64,000 bases of DNA from Anabaena catenula FACHB-362 (GCF_014698735.1 NZ_JACJTQ010000003.1:169417-233416); one strand, 5' to 3'. Shown: positions 54,104-63,960, counted from the stretch's first letter. Notes: generated by a model from the letters alone, not told the origin. Numbers and translations are program-made.

Positions 54104-56083
54104 ATGTCTTCATCAGAAACTTTTAAACAGGAACAGCCAGAATTTCAGACTTCACCTAATTTCGAGTTTTGGAGAAGAGTAGGTCTGATCACAGGTGGTA
54201 CTTTATTTTCAATCGGTATGCTGGCAACTTCTGTTATTGCTGGAGGACTGGTTGGTTTATTATTGAGTTCTCGCAATTTACCAAATGTCAAACAATTACA
54301 AAATTATTTACCAGCAGAAACAACTTACATTTATGACATCGAAGGCAAGCTATTAGTAGGTATACACGGGGAAGCTAATAGAAAAGTTGTACCGCTAGAT
54401 AAAATTTCTCCAAATTTAAAACGAGCAGTATTAGCCAGTGAAGATAGTTATTTCTACAACCACCACGGTATTGACCCCGGAGGTATCGGACGTGCTGCAT
54501 TAGTCAACTGGGTAGCAGGTGGTGTCAAAGAAGGAGGTTCTACAATCACCATGCAGCTGGTGAAAAATATCTTTTTATCTAGGGAGCGTGCTTTAAGTCG
54601 CAAAATTGCAGAAGCGATCTTAGCAATTCGCTTAGAGCAAATTATCAATAAAGACCGGATTTTAGAAATGTATCTCAATCAAGTTTATTGGGGACATAAC
54701 AACTATGGTATAGAAACAGCAGCACAGACATACTTTGATAAATCATCAGAGAATTTGACTTTGAGTGAGTCAGCAATGATGGCAGGTTTAATTCAGGCTC
54801 CAGAACAATTTAGCCCTTTTGTAAACATGAATTTGGCCAAACAAAAACAAAGGCAAGTATTGGGACGAATGCGTTCATTAAAATGGATTAGCCCGCAAGA
54901 ATATGATGATGCTCTCCAACAAAAAATTCAACTTGGTCAAATCAAGTCATTTCAAGCTAGTGTCTTTCCTGATGTCACCAATAGTGTAACGCAGGAATTA
55001 ATTAAAAAGTTTGGGCATGATGCCGTTCTTAAAGGTGGAATGCGTGTGCAAACCACAGTATCATCCGACTTGCAAATAAAGGCAGAAGAAACTATTAATA
55101 AATGGCATAAAACTCTTGAAGATCAAGGGTTAAGAAAAAATCAAATGGCTTTAGTTGCAATTGATCCACGCACTCAATTTATCAAAGCATTGGTAGGTGG
55201 TGTAGACTCAAAATCTAGCGAATTTAACCGAGTAACTCAAGCACTGCGTCAGCCTGGTTCTGCTTTTAAACCATTTGTTTACTACACTGCTTTTGCTAGT
55301 GGTAAATTTACACCAGATACAACGATACTCGATTCCCCAATCAGCTACCCTGATGTTGAAGGAGGTGTCTATTCTCCACGCAACTACGATAATACTTTTA
55401 AGGGTGCAATACCAATTCGTAATGCTTTAGCACTGTCTCGTAATGTCCCTGCGGTTAAACTTGGCAAAGAGATAGGAATCAATAAAGTTATCGAAACTTG
55501 CCGTACATTGGGAATCCACAGTCCAATAGAACCTGTAACTTCTTTACCATTAGGTGCAATTGGTGTCACACCACTGGAAATGGCTAGTGCTTATGCTACT
55601 TTTGCTAACTATGGCTGGAAATCGCCTCCCACGCTCATCGCCCGTGTCAGTGATAGTACTGGCAATATTTTACTCGATAATACCCCAAAGCCTCAGCTAG
55701 TTCTTAATCCTTGGGCATCCGCTGCAATTTTAGATGTGTTGCAATCGGCAGTTAAAGAAGGAACTGGTACAGGCGCTATTATCAACCGCCCATCTGCGGG
55801 AAAAACTGGCACAACTTCTTCAGAAAAGGACATTTGGTTTATTGGTACAGTACCCCAGTTAACAACTGCAATTTGGGTAGGAAGAGATGATAATAAACAG
55901 TTAGCTCGCCGTGCTACGGGTGGAGGTATGGTTGCTCCCATTTGGCGAGATTTTATGGAAAAGGCACTTCAAAATGTACCAGTAGAAAAGTTCCAGCCAG
56001 TTTCTAAGTTTTCTCGCCCTCAGCCAATTAAAAATAATAAACCACGTCGATTAAGAAAGCGGCTGTCTGCTCCGAAAAACTGA
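54104..56083 (+). CDS. Class A penicillin-binding protein (PBP1A type)
   Basis: 659 aa bifunctional peptidoglycan synthase. A cytoplasmic tail and membrane anchor (VGLITGGTLFSIGMLATSVIAGGLVGLLL) come first. The glycosyltransferase 51 domain has EDSYFYNHHGIDPGGIGRA near 124 and GGSTITMQLVKN near 145. The transpeptidase domain has QPGSAFKPF (active Ser), SRNVPAV and AGKTGTTS. The C-terminus is basic (KNNKPRRLRKRLS). It acts at the outer face of the inner membrane. It is one of several such enzymes expected in filamentous cyanobacteria and is monocistronic. Confidence 0.95.
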   Translation: MSSSETFKQEQPEFQTSPNFEFWRRVGLITGGTLFSIGMLATSVIAGGLVGLLLSSRNLPNVKQLQNYLPAETTYIYDIEGKLLVGIHGEANRKVVPLDKISPNLKRAVLASEDSYFYNHHGIDPGGIGRAALVNWVAGGVKEGGSTITMQLVKNIFLSRERALSRKIAEAILAIRLEQIINKDRILEMYLNQVYWGHNNYGIETAAQTYFDKSSENLTLSESAMMAGLIQAPEQFSPFVNMNLAKQKQRQVLGRMRSLKWISPQEYDDALQQKIQLGQIKSFQASVFPDVTNSVTQELIKKFGHDAVLKGGMRVQTTVSSDLQIKAEETINKWHKTLEDQGLRKNQMALVAIDPRTQFIKALVGGVDSKSSEFNRVTQALRQPGSAFKPFVYYTAFASGKFTPDTTILDSPISYPDVEGGVYSPRNYDNTFKGAIPIRNALALSRNVPAVKLGKEIGINKVIETCRTLGIHSPIEPVTSLPLGAIGVTPLEMASAYATFANYGWKSPPTLIARVSDSTGNILLDNTPKPQLVLNPWASAAILDVLQSAVKEGTGTGAIINRPSAGKTGTTSSEKDIWFIGTVPQLTTAIWVGRDDNKQLARRATGGGMVAPIWRDFMEKALQNVPVEKFQPVSKFSRPQPIKNNKPRRLRKRLSAPKN

Positions 56084-56189
56084 CCTAAACTTCATCAAAC
56101 CTAGTTATACTAAAAACGGTTAATATCTCGACATTAGGATAACAAAATTCAAAGCGAAAACTTCAATAAAAACTCTGCGTCACTTTGTC

Positions 56190-56285
56190 TTGAAAAGTTG
56201 AGCCACTTGCTTGCGGGGGTTCCCCCCGTTGTGCAAAGTGGCGTTCCTACGCCGGGAAACCCGGCTTTTACGAGGAACTTTTCGC
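56190..56285. repeat. Dispersed GC-rich repeat with dyad symmetry
   Basis: The segment GCGGGGGTTCCCCCCGTTGTGC and CCTACGCCGGGAAACCCGGC is a widespread type of cyanobacterial intergenic repeat. Its minus-strand translation (GFPGVGTPLCTTGGTPAS) explains the 62-codon frame at 56149-56337, which I reject as a gene. Confidence 0.6.
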
Positions 56286-56352
56286 TGCGTTTAAAAGTAA
56301 AGTTTCCAACCATTTTTAGGATAATTTGGTTTGGCATTTTCTTACTGCTTCA

Positions 56353-57792
56353 TTAATACTCACTTTCCCTAAAAGCTAACAATTGCTGATCATTTATCCT
56401 TCCAGCTAGGTGCAGAGTAGAAACAATTTCCGAAATAGTTAAAACCGAATGACTACAATAACCATTTTCTGTTAACCTATCTTTTACACCTTGCTCATGA
56501 TCAATAAAAACCACAATATCATTAATCTTTAATCCCGCTGATTTTAACTTTTCTGCACCTTCCATTACACTTTTACCACTGATGAGAATATCATCAACAA
56601 CTGCAACTGTTTCCCCAGGATGAAAGTTACCTTCAATTACTCTCCGTGTACCATGCGCTTTCACCTCTTTACGGGGAAAAATCATCGGACAATGCAGCCG
56701 TAAAGATAAACCAGTTGCTGTTGGTAAAGAACCATAGGGAATACCAGCTATTCTATCAAAAGTGAGATTTTTTAAAATTTCTTCATAAGCACTAAGAACT
56801 TGATTAAAAACTTGAGGATTAGAAATGATTTTGCGTAAGTCAATGTAATAAGGGAAAGTCGCCCCTGAAGCTTGAACAAATTCCCCAAACATAATACAGC
56901 CAATATCAAAAAGTTGTAAAATCAAATCTTGATGAGGATGTTTATCTTGCACAGAAATATCAGGTAGCCACACATCACAAGTAGAAGCATCTTGGATAAA
57001 TTCACTTCTAAATTGATTAATTTCTGTCCGTAAATATTGAACTTCCTGCGATAAATTTTCACTACCCAACATATCTTGAGGAACAGGAATCAACAAACCA
57101 TCACCGTTAACATTTAAACCCGCTGCTAAAATTTGTTTCAAATTCCCATCCTCAGCCCAAATACTACGCGCCATAATTATTCTTTCGGGAGCAATTGAGC
57201 GAATAGATTTTAAAATTTCAGCATCTGTAGTTCCTACTTCCAAGCCTAATTGTTCAGGAGTTCCCCAGTTTTTTGATTCCTGCACTACCTGCAAATAAAG
57301 AGGTGATTTATTGTGAGGATATTGTTGTAAAGTTGCTGCACCTGGGTTAGAAGTACAACATAAAATAAACACAGCTTTATCAGGATAAACCAAAAATGGT
57401 GCGACATGATCCTGTCCAGTATAAGGAGTGAGAGTAATAGCATCTACCTGCCATTTTGTAAATACTGTATTGGCAAAAATACTACTAGTATTTAAATCAC
57501 TATGTTTAGCATCTAAAATAATAGGAATGTGGGCGGGTATAGAGGCTAAAGTTTTGATTAATAATTCTAAACCAGGAACACCCAAAGCTTCATAAAAACC
57601 CAAAGTTGGTTTATAAGCACAGACAAAATCAGCCGTTTCTGCAATTATAAATTGCAACCAATTCTCTAAACCTGCAATAATATCCAGTGATTGATAACGC
57701 TCAGGGAGCATTTCTGGATTGGGATCAAGTCCTACAAATAGTAAGCTTTGATTTTCGCAAATATTCCTATTTAATTTATCAACAAAAAACAT
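56353..57792 (-). CDS. pyrF-pyrE: Bifunctional orotidine-5'-phosphate decarboxylase / orotate phosphoribosyltransferase
   Basis: 479-aa fusion for the last two steps of UMP synthesis. The N-terminal PyrF domain (about 1-265) has FVGLDPNPEMLPE and the catalytic LDAKHSDLNTSS near 92. The C-terminal PyrE domain (about 285-479) has AGIPYGSLPTA, PMIFPRKEVKAHGT and the PRPP loop VAVVDDILISGKSV. In animals the domain order is reversed (PyrE-PyrF). This order is known in cyanobacteria. It stands alone on the minus strand. Confidence 0.94.
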   Translation of the reverse strand: MFFVDKLNRNICENQSLLFVGLDPNPEMLPERYQSLDIIAGLENWLQFIIAETADFVCAYKPTLGFYEALGVPGLELLIKTLASIPAHIPIILDAKHSDLNTSSIFANTVFTKWQVDAITLTPYTGQDHVAPFLVYPDKAVFILCCTSNPGAATLQQYPHNKSPLYLQVVQESKNWGTPEQLGLEVGTTDAEILKSIRSIAPERIIMARSIWAEDGNLKQILAAGLNVNGDGLLIPVPQDMLGSENLSQEVQYLRTEINQFRSEFIQDASTCDVWLPDISVQDKHPHQDLILQLFDIGCIMFGEFVQASGATFPYYIDLRKIISNPQVFNQVLSAYEEILKNLTFDRIAGIPYGSLPTATGLSLRLHCPMIFPRKEVKAHGTRRVIEGNFHPGETVAVVDDILISGKSVMEGAEKLKSAGLKINDIVVFIDHEQGVKDRLTENGYCSHSVLTISEIVSTLHLAGRINDQQLLAFRESEY

Positions 57793-57916
57793 TTTAAATT
57801 GCCTAATAAATTTTATTTTGCGTTAGAGAATGGTAGAATGAATTGAGTTTACAGCTATTTTCTGGTAAATAAACCAAATTTTTTTGTCTCACGCAGAGGC
57901 GCAAAGAAAGAAAATC

Positions 57917-58026
57917 GTAGGGTGGCTTAGGACGGTAGTCCGTAACCCACCATAAATTTAGGGGATAATGGTAGGTTACGGGCTCGCTCTAGCCAAGCCC
58001 GGCCCGCAGGGCTACACCCACCCTAC
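57917..58026. repeat. MITE-like inverted-repeat element, about 110 bp
   Basis: Bounded by GTAGGGTGG and CCACCCTAC. Inside are GGTAGTCCGTAACCCACC and GGTAGGTTACGGGCTCGC, which pair with each other in part. It belongs to the GTAGGGTGGG(CATTGCCC) repeat style also seen near 27667, 30637, 53882 and 58928. It has no coding capacity. Confidence 0.7.
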
Positions 58027-58134
58027 AAATAAATTGGGGATTTTTTTATTTGGAAGTCCCTTATTGCTCGTACTTTCATATTAACGCCTATCTGTATAGG
58101 TGAAATTCCTGGTTTAAGTAGCCTAGCCAAATAG

Positions 58135-58875
58135 TTATAATCCGGCAAACCATTCATAACCCTGATCTTCCCAATAACCTTTAAAAGCTGATAAATGGCT
58201 AGTTAAAGTAATTCGCGTTACCCATTTACTTTGTTTATAACCTAGTTTAATTGGAGAAGCTAGACGCAAAGGCGCACCATTTTCTACAGGTAATGTTTCA
58301 CCATTTTTTTGATATGCTAACAAAGTTTGAGGATGTGTAGTTGAAGCTATATCCCAGCTTTCATAATAACCATCGGCTGATTCAAAAAAAGCATATTTAA
58401 CATTTGCCTGAGGTTGAGCTAAGGTAATAAGATCACGTAAGCGTATACCTCCCCATTGTACGATCGCAGCCCAACCTTCGACACAAACATGACGAATAAT
58501 CATAGAAGTCAAAGGTAAAGCCTGAATTTCAGCCATACTGAGGTTGAGAGGATTATTCACCTCACCGTCAATAATTAAACGAAATTTGTCTAAATCAATA
58601 ATTGGCGTATTGCGGAAACTATTAATTATTAAAGCTTCTGGTTCAATTTGACTGGCTGAAAATTCTGGTACAAGTTTTTGCGGCTGAAAGATTAATTTTT
58701 CAACTTTCTGATTTATCGGTTCTGAAAGCTTACCCACTAAATCTTCAAGTGCTGGTGTACCACAGCCACCAAGGAACAAGCCCATACTAGAAATTCCGGA
58801 AACCTGTAAAAATTTCCGGCGTGATAATTGAGGTTTAACTACATGAATTAAATTTTTGTTGTTCTCATTAGTCAT
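58135..58875 (-). CDS. Tat-exported molybdopterin-dependent oxidoreductase (sulfite oxidase/MsrP type)
   Basis: 246 aa. The N-terminus has a twin-arginine signal (SRRKFLQVSG) that also ends in a lipobox (FLGGC), suggesting a Tat-exported lipoprotein. The molybdopterin domain has the cofactor Cys in IRHVCVEGWAAIVQWGG near 130 and SPIKLGYKQSKWV near 208. The family includes sulfite oxidase and MsrP, which repairs methionine sulfoxide. The cytochrome b gene 167 bp upstream on the same strand is the likely membrane electron donor. The substrate is unknown. Confidence 0.9.
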   Translation of the reverse strand: MTNENNKNLIHVVKPQLSRRKFLQVSGISSMGLFLGGCGTPALEDLVGKLSEPINQKVEKLIFQPQKLVPEFSASQIEPEALIINSFRNTPIIDLDKFRLIIDGEVNNPLNLSMAEIQALPLTSMIIRHVCVEGWAAIVQWGGIRLRDLITLAQPQANVKYAFFESADGYYESWDIASTTHPQTLLAYQKNGETLPVENGAPLRLASPIKLGYKQSKWVTRITLTSHLSAFKGYWEDQGYEWFAGL

Positions 58876-59042
58876 GCTATTTTTTCCTAAAGATATAGGG
58901 TTACTATTTAATTTTTGAAAATATATGTAGGGTGGACATTGCCCACAATATGCGGGTTTTGGAGGGCAATGTCTACAATACTTAGATATTTTATGGCTAC
59001 GCCACGCAAGCTAACAGAAATCAAATAGGAGTCCTATATTAT

Positions 59043-59636
59043 TTACCAAAACATAGATTCAGTGAGCTTTTCTCCTCCGGCTTTTTGTCCTAAACGCCAA
59101 TGAATAATTACAAATATTATCACCAATGGCACGGAAGCAAAATGAACAATTCTTAATGCTTGCCAATCGCCGAACATATCAACTATCCAAGGAAATTGAG
59201 CAGGTTTATACATTCCAATTCCTGTCAATATTGCTAACAATAATATGGGAATAATGGATGTGTAAATAATCCGATGCCAAGCATAAGTTAGACGTTGAGG
59301 ATTTTGAGTTTTTTGTAAGGCTTTAATATCATTAATTCCCACAAATCTATGTTGCCAACGTCGGGTAATTAAAATGTAAATTCCATACCATAAAAGATTG
59401 AGTGAAAATATCCACATAGCCGCAAAATGCCAGTGTCTACCTCCTGCTAACCAAGCGCCTAAAGTGAAAATAGGCGGAATCTGTAAACCTGCACGTCCAC
59501 CAAATACGGGGTTAGCATTGTAAATTTGCAAGCCACTGGTAAGCATGAGGAAGAGACTAATAATATTAACAGAGTGAAATATTTTAGCGCCTATGGCTTG
59601 AATTGGTAATTTTCGAGGTTTTGCAGGAGAATTCAT
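59043..59636 (-). CDS. Cytochrome b (b561 / hydrogenase b-subunit type) membrane protein
   Basis: 197 aa with about four membrane helices (IFHSVNIISLFLMLTSGL; HWHFAAMWIFSLNLLWYGIYIL; IIYTSIIPILLLAILTGIGMY; LRIVHFASVPLVIIFVIIH). His residues in helices 1, 2 and 4 could bind two b hemes. It matches the di-heme cytochrome b561/Ni-Fe hydrogenase b family. The next gene on this strand is the molybdopterin oxidoreductase; they probably form a membrane redox pair. Confidence 0.88.
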   Translation of the reverse strand: MNSPAKPRKLPIQAIGAKIFHSVNIISLFLMLTSGLQIYNANPVFGGRAGLQIPPIFTLGAWLAGGRHWHFAAMWIFSLNLLWYGIYILITRRWQHRFVGINDIKALQKTQNPQRLTYAWHRIIYTSIIPILLLAILTGIGMYKPAQFPWIVDMFGDWQALRIVHFASVPLVIIFVIIHWRLGQKAGGEKLTESMFW

Positions 59637-59905
59637 ATCAGATATGTTTCGCTCTTTTGAGAATGATTTACTTAAGAAATTTAAAATTTAAAAAAAAAAA
59701 CTACAATATTTAGTAATATTACTATAATCGTCGGTGCATTAACAACCTTATTCACTAAAGAAAAAACCGCTTCCAGTGCAATTATTATCCATTTTTGGGA
59801 ATACTAAAAATAGTCTTGATTTGGGAAAAATGTAATGTATAAAAAAATACTTCACATTTAACTTACACAACTTACCTCGACAACCACAATTTACAGCCAC
59901 GAAAA

Positions 59906-60445
59906 ATGCACAAAATCAATACATTGCTGTTTGGAGTCACCTTTTTAACCAGCTTTTTATCAAATCTGACCATTGGACTAAACATTCAACAACCCAGTCC
60001 CTCAGCCATCGCACAAACAAATAACCCTAAAATGCAACCTTTAGAGGTTATGGACGAGAATACTAAATTTACCTTACTAGCACCTCAAGGAGCAAAGGTA
60101 ATGAAAGGATCTTGGGGTAATATAAAAATTCAAGCAGGTAATAAATTTGATATTGAATTATCTATATCAGATGAAAGCATATTTAATCTTAACTCAGTTG
60201 CCGAATTGAAAAAAGAGGTCAGGGCTAATGATGTTAACGTCTTAAAAAGAGTTCTCATCGAAACACCCACAAGTATTTTATATGAGAGTAGTGTGATATC
60301 TACTAGTCCTGAATTTCATCTATATGTATACAAACAGTTGGATAAAACTAGGCTCATTTGTGAAAATAGCAAGAGTCAAATTTTCTCTGAATCTGAAGCT
60401 GAATTAATGTGGAAATCTTGTAATTCAGTGGCCAAGAAAAGCTAA
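59906..60445 (+). CDS. Unknown exported protein
   Basis: 179 aa. The signal peptide (INTLLFGVTFLTSFLSNLTI...AIAQ) is followed by a small beta-rich domain (NTKFTLLAPQGAKVMKGSWG; IKIQAGNKFDIELSISD) and two cysteines near the C-terminus that could form a disulfide. No family is recognised. It is probably periplasmic, alone on the plus strand. Confidence 0.65.
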   Translation: MHKINTLLFGVTFLTSFLSNLTIGLNIQQPSPSAIAQTNNPKMQPLEVMDENTKFTLLAPQGAKVMKGSWGNIKIQAGNKFDIELSISDESIFNLNSVAELKKEVRANDVNVLKRVLIETPTSILYESSVISTSPEFHLYVYKQLDKTRLICENSKSQIFSESEAELMWKSCNSVAKKS

Positions 60446-60478
60446 GAGTCCTCAATTTTCTGCATAAAAACGTGCCAT

Positions 60479-60805
60479 CTATCCTGCCTCATTACGCTCA
60501 ATTGCCAATTCGATTTTATCGGTATGAGCTTCTGCATATACCCAAGCATTAGCTAAATCTGTAGCAGAAATGGTTGGATAGCTAGTTAAAATATCAACAT
60601 CACTATATCCAAGTCGTCGAGCTTCCACAAGTACCCAGATAGAAATACGAGTATTAGCAATGCAAGCTTCTCCACCACAGACTCTAGGGGTTTTCTCAAT
60701 TCCTTGCCAATTGCGACCAAAACTTTGAGCAAGTAACTGTATAGCCTGGACTTTTTCACTAGGTTTAAGGACAAGAAGTTGTTCTTCTAACTCTTTGAGT
60801 GTCAT
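60479..60805 (-). CDS. DUF433 family protein (antitoxin-like)
   Basis: 108 aa. The C-terminal half has the DUF433 signature: GGEACIANTRISIWVLVEARRLG, then DILTSYPTISATDLANAWVYAE, a helix-turn-helix-like fold. The N-terminus is an amphipathic helix. DUF433 proteins often precede a PIN-like DUF5615 toxin; none follows here, as the convergent exported protein ends 33 bp away. It is a solitary regulator or remaining antitoxin. Confidence 0.85.
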   Translation of the reverse strand: MTLKELEEQLLVLKPSEKVQAIQLLAQSFGRNWQGIEKTPRVCGGEACIANTRISIWVLVEARRLGYSDVDILTSYPTISATDLANAWVYAEAHTDKIELAIERNEAG

Positions 60806-60946
60806 GGATGTAAATCCTTTAATGCCTTGTTAGGCTGCATTTACAATTTTAATATGCCACAGTGCTTTGTGATATGACCTAGTTTCATTCTTTCACCTAT
60901 GTGAATCGCCTTTTCTAGACACCATTAATTCTGCCTCTCTGCTACT

Positions 60947-61113
60947 TTACTTTTGAGTACCAATGCCGTCGCACAAGTGCCTGTCACTCTCGCTGACATA
61001 AATATTATTCTCTAAATAACCTCGTACCCAATCACAATTACGCTTTATTAAAGCGTCTAAATCCATATCCCAGAATTTGATAGTCTTGTCATCACTGCCA
61101 GTATTATTTGTGA
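60947..61113 (-). pseudogene. C-terminal remnant of a WD40-repeat protein
   Basis: Directly after the ruvC stop, the minus strand reads NTGSDDKTIKFWDMDLDALI, KRNCDWVRGYLENN and VSESDRHLCDGIGTQK before a stop. This is the last WD40 blade and the typical C-terminal tail of large cyanobacterial WD40 proteins, often fused to NACHT, NB-ARC or TIR domains. The rest of the gene is missing, so about 55 codons survive. The remainder of the 60806-61119 gap holds nothing recognisable. Confidence 0.75.
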
Positions 61114-61119
61114 TTAAAT

Positions 61120-61611
61120 TTACAACTGAAACGAAGCTGTCAACGCCACCGCTAAAGCATCCGCCGCATCATCTGGCCGAGGAATCTCATCTAAATCCAA
61201 CTCCCGCATTACAGCATCTTGCACTTCCGCCTTATCAGCATTGCCATAATTTGTTAAAGCTTGCTTAATTTGAGCAGGGGTAAATTCCACATAAGGAAGC
61301 TTGCGCTGTCCCAAAACTAACATCAGGACACCCCTAGCCTGTGCAACAACGATAGTATTTGCCATACGATAGAAGAATAATTTTTCAATTGCTACTAAAT
61401 CAGGTTGCAACTCCTCCATCAAGGTGTGTAAATCGTCAAATAAAGTACATAGGCGCTCTACCATCTCCGTATCTGCCGAAGTCCGAATCACGCCAAAATC
61501 AAGCATCTTTACCGTTGTGTCTTGTACTTTACCTTGACTTTGTGTCCAAGTAATTGCCCCAAATCCTAAAATTGCCAGTCCGGGATCTAATCCTAAAATT
61601 CGCTTTTCCAT
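61120..61611 (-). CDS. ruvC: Holliday junction endonuclease RuvC
   Basis: 163 aa resolvase cutting four-way junctions made by RuvAB. The RNase H-like fold has acidic residues in RILGLDPG (Asp9), VAIEKLFF (Glu) and [15 protein letters not shown] (Asp pair). I start at ATG 61611; the longer frame from 61698 adds 29 residues that fit no RuvC N-terminus. The length is normal for the family. Confidence 0.94.
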   Translation of the reverse strand: MEKRILGLDPGLAILGFGAITWTQSQGKVQDTTVKMLDFGVIRTSADTEMVERLCTLFDDLHTLMEELQPDLVAIEKLFFYRMANTIVVAQARGVLMLVLGQRKLPYVEFTPAQIKQALTNYGNADKAEVQDAVMRELDLDEIPRPDDAADALAVALTASFQL

Positions 61612-61879
61612 AAAATTCACTTTCTGCCAACCAGGGTGTTGTTTAATACGTGATACCCAAAAATGGTATTGTTGCTTATAGATGGAATATTGCCACAATG
61701 AGTATTATCAAGCCAAAATCTCAAATCTCACATTGGTATAACGGGGAATACTGATAACTTTAATAACTTGCTCCAAATATAAAGGAATTGAAAAATCTCA
61801 TGCTTCCACCCTTGGTCTTCAAACCAGGTGGTGTAGAGTTTCTGTTAAACATTGTTTGTCCTACTGTTCCCTATTAGGT

Positions 61880-63253
61880 ATGTCAATCGGTTTTCTTAGA
61901 CAAGCCCTCAACGCCCTACAACAACAGTCGCATAGCCGCACTTCCCATCGGGTTAACCAGTGGTTCAAATGGTTATCCCCCGGACTATCGGTAAAACGCT
62001 GGTTACTAATCAGTGTTGGGGGGGTTTTCTTGGCGAGTTTGGGGTTGGCTATTTGGATTAAGCTAACCCCCATTTTTTGGGCGATAGAATTGCTGAGGGG
62101 TTTTCTGGGATTCCTCGCCAACATTTTACCCAACTACATCAGCGGACCTTTAGTCTTGCTGTGCGGCGTGTTGTTAGTGCTTTGGGGACAATCCCGCACT
62201 GTAAGTTCAATTACTCAAGTCTTAAGACCAGAAGGTGATGAAGAAGAACTCATAGATGTACTGTTAGCCCATCGCCGCTTGTACCGGGGGCCAAAAATCG
62301 TGGTAATTGGTGGTGGTACTGGACTTTCGACTTTACTCAGAGGTTTAAAAACTTACAGTGCTAATATTACAGCTATTGTGACTGTAGCTGATGACGGTGG
62401 TTCTTCTGGGCGTTTGCGTCAGGAATTTGGCGTTTTACCTCCTGGGGATATTCGTAACTGTTTGGCTGCATTAGCAGATGAAGAAAAGTTATTAACAGAA
62501 TTGTTTCAATATCGCTTTCGGGCGGGGGACGGGTTGACAGGTCACAGTTTTGGTAATTTGTTTTTAACTGCCATGACTGATATTACTGGAGATTTAGAAA
62601 GGGCCGTTGCTGCGAGTTCCAAAGTCCTGGCTGTGAGAGGACAAGTTTTACCTGCAACCCTCAGCGATGTCCGCCTCTGGGCAGAATTAACAGATGGCCG
62701 CCGCATTGAGGGTGAGTCTAGCATTCCCAAAGCAGGGGGAAAAATTGTGAAAATTGGCTGCATTCCTGAAAATCCTCCAGCTTTACCCTCAGCGATTAAG
62801 GCAATTAAAGAAGCTGATTATATTATTATTGGGCCGGGTAGTCTTTACACTAGCTTAATACCAAATATGTTAGTTCCAGAAATTGCCGATGCGATCGCAG
62901 CCACAAAAGTACCTCGGATCTATATCTGCAATATCATGACCCAACCGGGAGAAACAGATGGCTACACCGTTGGTGAACATATTCAAGCCATCGATGCCGC
63001 TTGTGGTAACAGAAGGCTTTTTGATGCTGTACTAGTTCATAAAAAAACACCTTCTGCCCAAGCCCTGATTCGCTATGCCCAACAAAATTCCCATCCCGTC
63101 TTCTTAGATAGAGAAGTTGTCACCCAACTAGGACGTAGGATTGTACCAGCTAATATATTGTATGAAGATGAAACTGGTTTTGTCCGCCACGACCCGCAAA
63201 GACTAGCTAAGGTTTTATTGAAGTGGTACAGTGGGGCGCAGCATGGGAAGTGA
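61880..63253 (+). CDS. YvcK/CofD-family protein with N-terminal membrane helices
   Basis: 457 aa. Two or three membrane helices ([46 protein letters not shown]) precede a CofD-like Rossmann domain starting [43 protein letters not shown] and [14 protein letters not shown] follow. In Bacillus YvcK is a UDP-sugar-binding regulator of carbon use and cell-wall growth. The membrane extension is typical of some bacterial clades. ATG 61880 is chosen over TTG 61856. Confidence 0.88.
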   Translation: MSIGFLRQALNALQQQSHSRTSHRVNQWFKWLSPGLSVKRWLLISVGGVFLASLGLAIWIKLTPIFWAIELLRGFLGFLANILPNYISGPLVLLCGVLLVLWGQSRTVSSITQVLRPEGDEEELIDVLLAHRRLYRGPKIVVIGGGTGLSTLLRGLKTYSANITAIVTVADDGGSSGRLRQEFGVLPPGDIRNCLAALADEEKLLTELFQYRFRAGDGLTGHSFGNLFLTAMTDITGDLERAVAASSKVLAVRGQVLPATLSDVRLWAELTDGRRIEGESSIPKAGGKIVKIGCIPENPPALPSAIKAIKEADYIIIGPGSLYTSLIPNMLVPEIADAIAATKVPRIYICNIMTQPGETDGYTVGEHIQAIDAACGNRRLFDAVLVHKKTPSAQALIRYAQQNSHPVFLDREVVTQLGRRIVPANILYEDETGFVRHDPQRLAKVLLKWYSGAQHGK

Positions 63254-63457
63254 TGGAGATGGGGTGACACGGGGACGCGGGGACATGGGGACGCGGGGAC
63301 ACGGGGAAGCGTGGACGCGGAGACACGGGGACACGTGGACGTGGAGATGACTAATGACTAATGACTAATGACTAATGACTAATGACTAATGACTAATGAC
63401 TAATGACTAATGACTAATGACTAATGACCAATGACCAATGACCAATGACCAATGACT
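63254..63457. repeat. G-rich repeat block followed by an STRR array
   Basis: GGGGACGCGGGGACA-type units (63265-63345) are followed by about 16 heptamers, first TGACTAA then TGACCAA (63348-63457). The tsaE start codon is part of the last heptamer. Confidence 0.9.
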
Positions 63458-63898
63458 AAAATTTTTCTTGCTGATACAGAGGCCACACAGCAGTTAGGTA
63501 TTACCCTGGGGGAAACCCTAGCTGCTGGAAGTGTGATCTTACTAGAAGGTGATTTAGGTGCTGGCAAAACTACCTTGGTGCAAGGTATTGGCAAGGGTTT
63601 GGGTATCAGTGACTCTATTGTCAGTCCTACTTTTACCCTGATTAATGAATACACAGAAGGACGCATCCCCCTTTATCATCTGGATTTATATCGTCTAGAA
63701 CCTCAAGAAGTGACAGGTTTGAACTTGGAAAGCTACTGGGAAGGGATGGAAGTCACACCAGGAATTGTCGCTATTGAGTGGGCAGAACGAATGCCCTACA
63801 AGCCCGATAGTTATCTGATTGTGCGTTTGATGTATGGGCAAGAAGGCACTCGTCAAGCAGAAATTACTACAGTTAATTGTCAGATAAATTTCTTTTGA
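63452..63898 (+). CDS. tsaE: tRNA threonylcarbamoyladenosine biosynthesis ATPase TsaE
   Basis: 148 aa P-loop ATPase needed with TsaB and TsaD for t6A37 in tRNAs. Walker A GDLGAGKTTLVQGIGKGLG near 35, then SPTFTLINEY, PLYHLDLYRL and VAIEWAERM are family hallmarks. The start ATGACTAAA lies in the last unit of the STRR array, so no normal ribosome site is present. The stop TGA overlaps an IS-like terminal sequence, so the C-terminal few residues may have been changed by insertion. Confidence 0.93.
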   Translation: MTKIFLADTEATQQLGITLGETLAAGSVILLEGDLGAGKTTLVQGIGKGLGISDSIVSPTFTLINEYTEGRIPLYHLDLYRLEPQEVTGLNLESYWEGMEVTPGIVAIEWAERMPYKPDSYLIVRLMYGQEGTRQAEITTVNCQINFF

Positions 63899-63960
63899 CA
63901 CTCCCCTGGCTGAATAAATTTCGCTATGCTCATTTATTCGGAAAGCCAGGGGATTCTAAG
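63895..63960 (-). mobile_element. Possible IS200/IS605 (TnpB-type) end hairpin
   Basis: TTGACACTCCCCTGGC opens a long imperfect hairpin: CCCCTGGCT (63903-63911) pairs with AGCCAGGGG (63944-63952) and GAATAAAT with ATTTATTC inside. Read on the minus strand, AGAATCCCCTGGC ... GCCAGGGGAGTGTCAA has the form of right ends of cyanobacterial IS605/IS1341 elements. The sequence beyond 63960 could be the tail of a tnpB-like gene, but the window ends. Confidence 0.45.

Noticed and set aside
56149..56337. 62-codon minus-strand frame
   Set aside because: Mostly a translation of a dispersed GC-rich repeat; no ribosome site.
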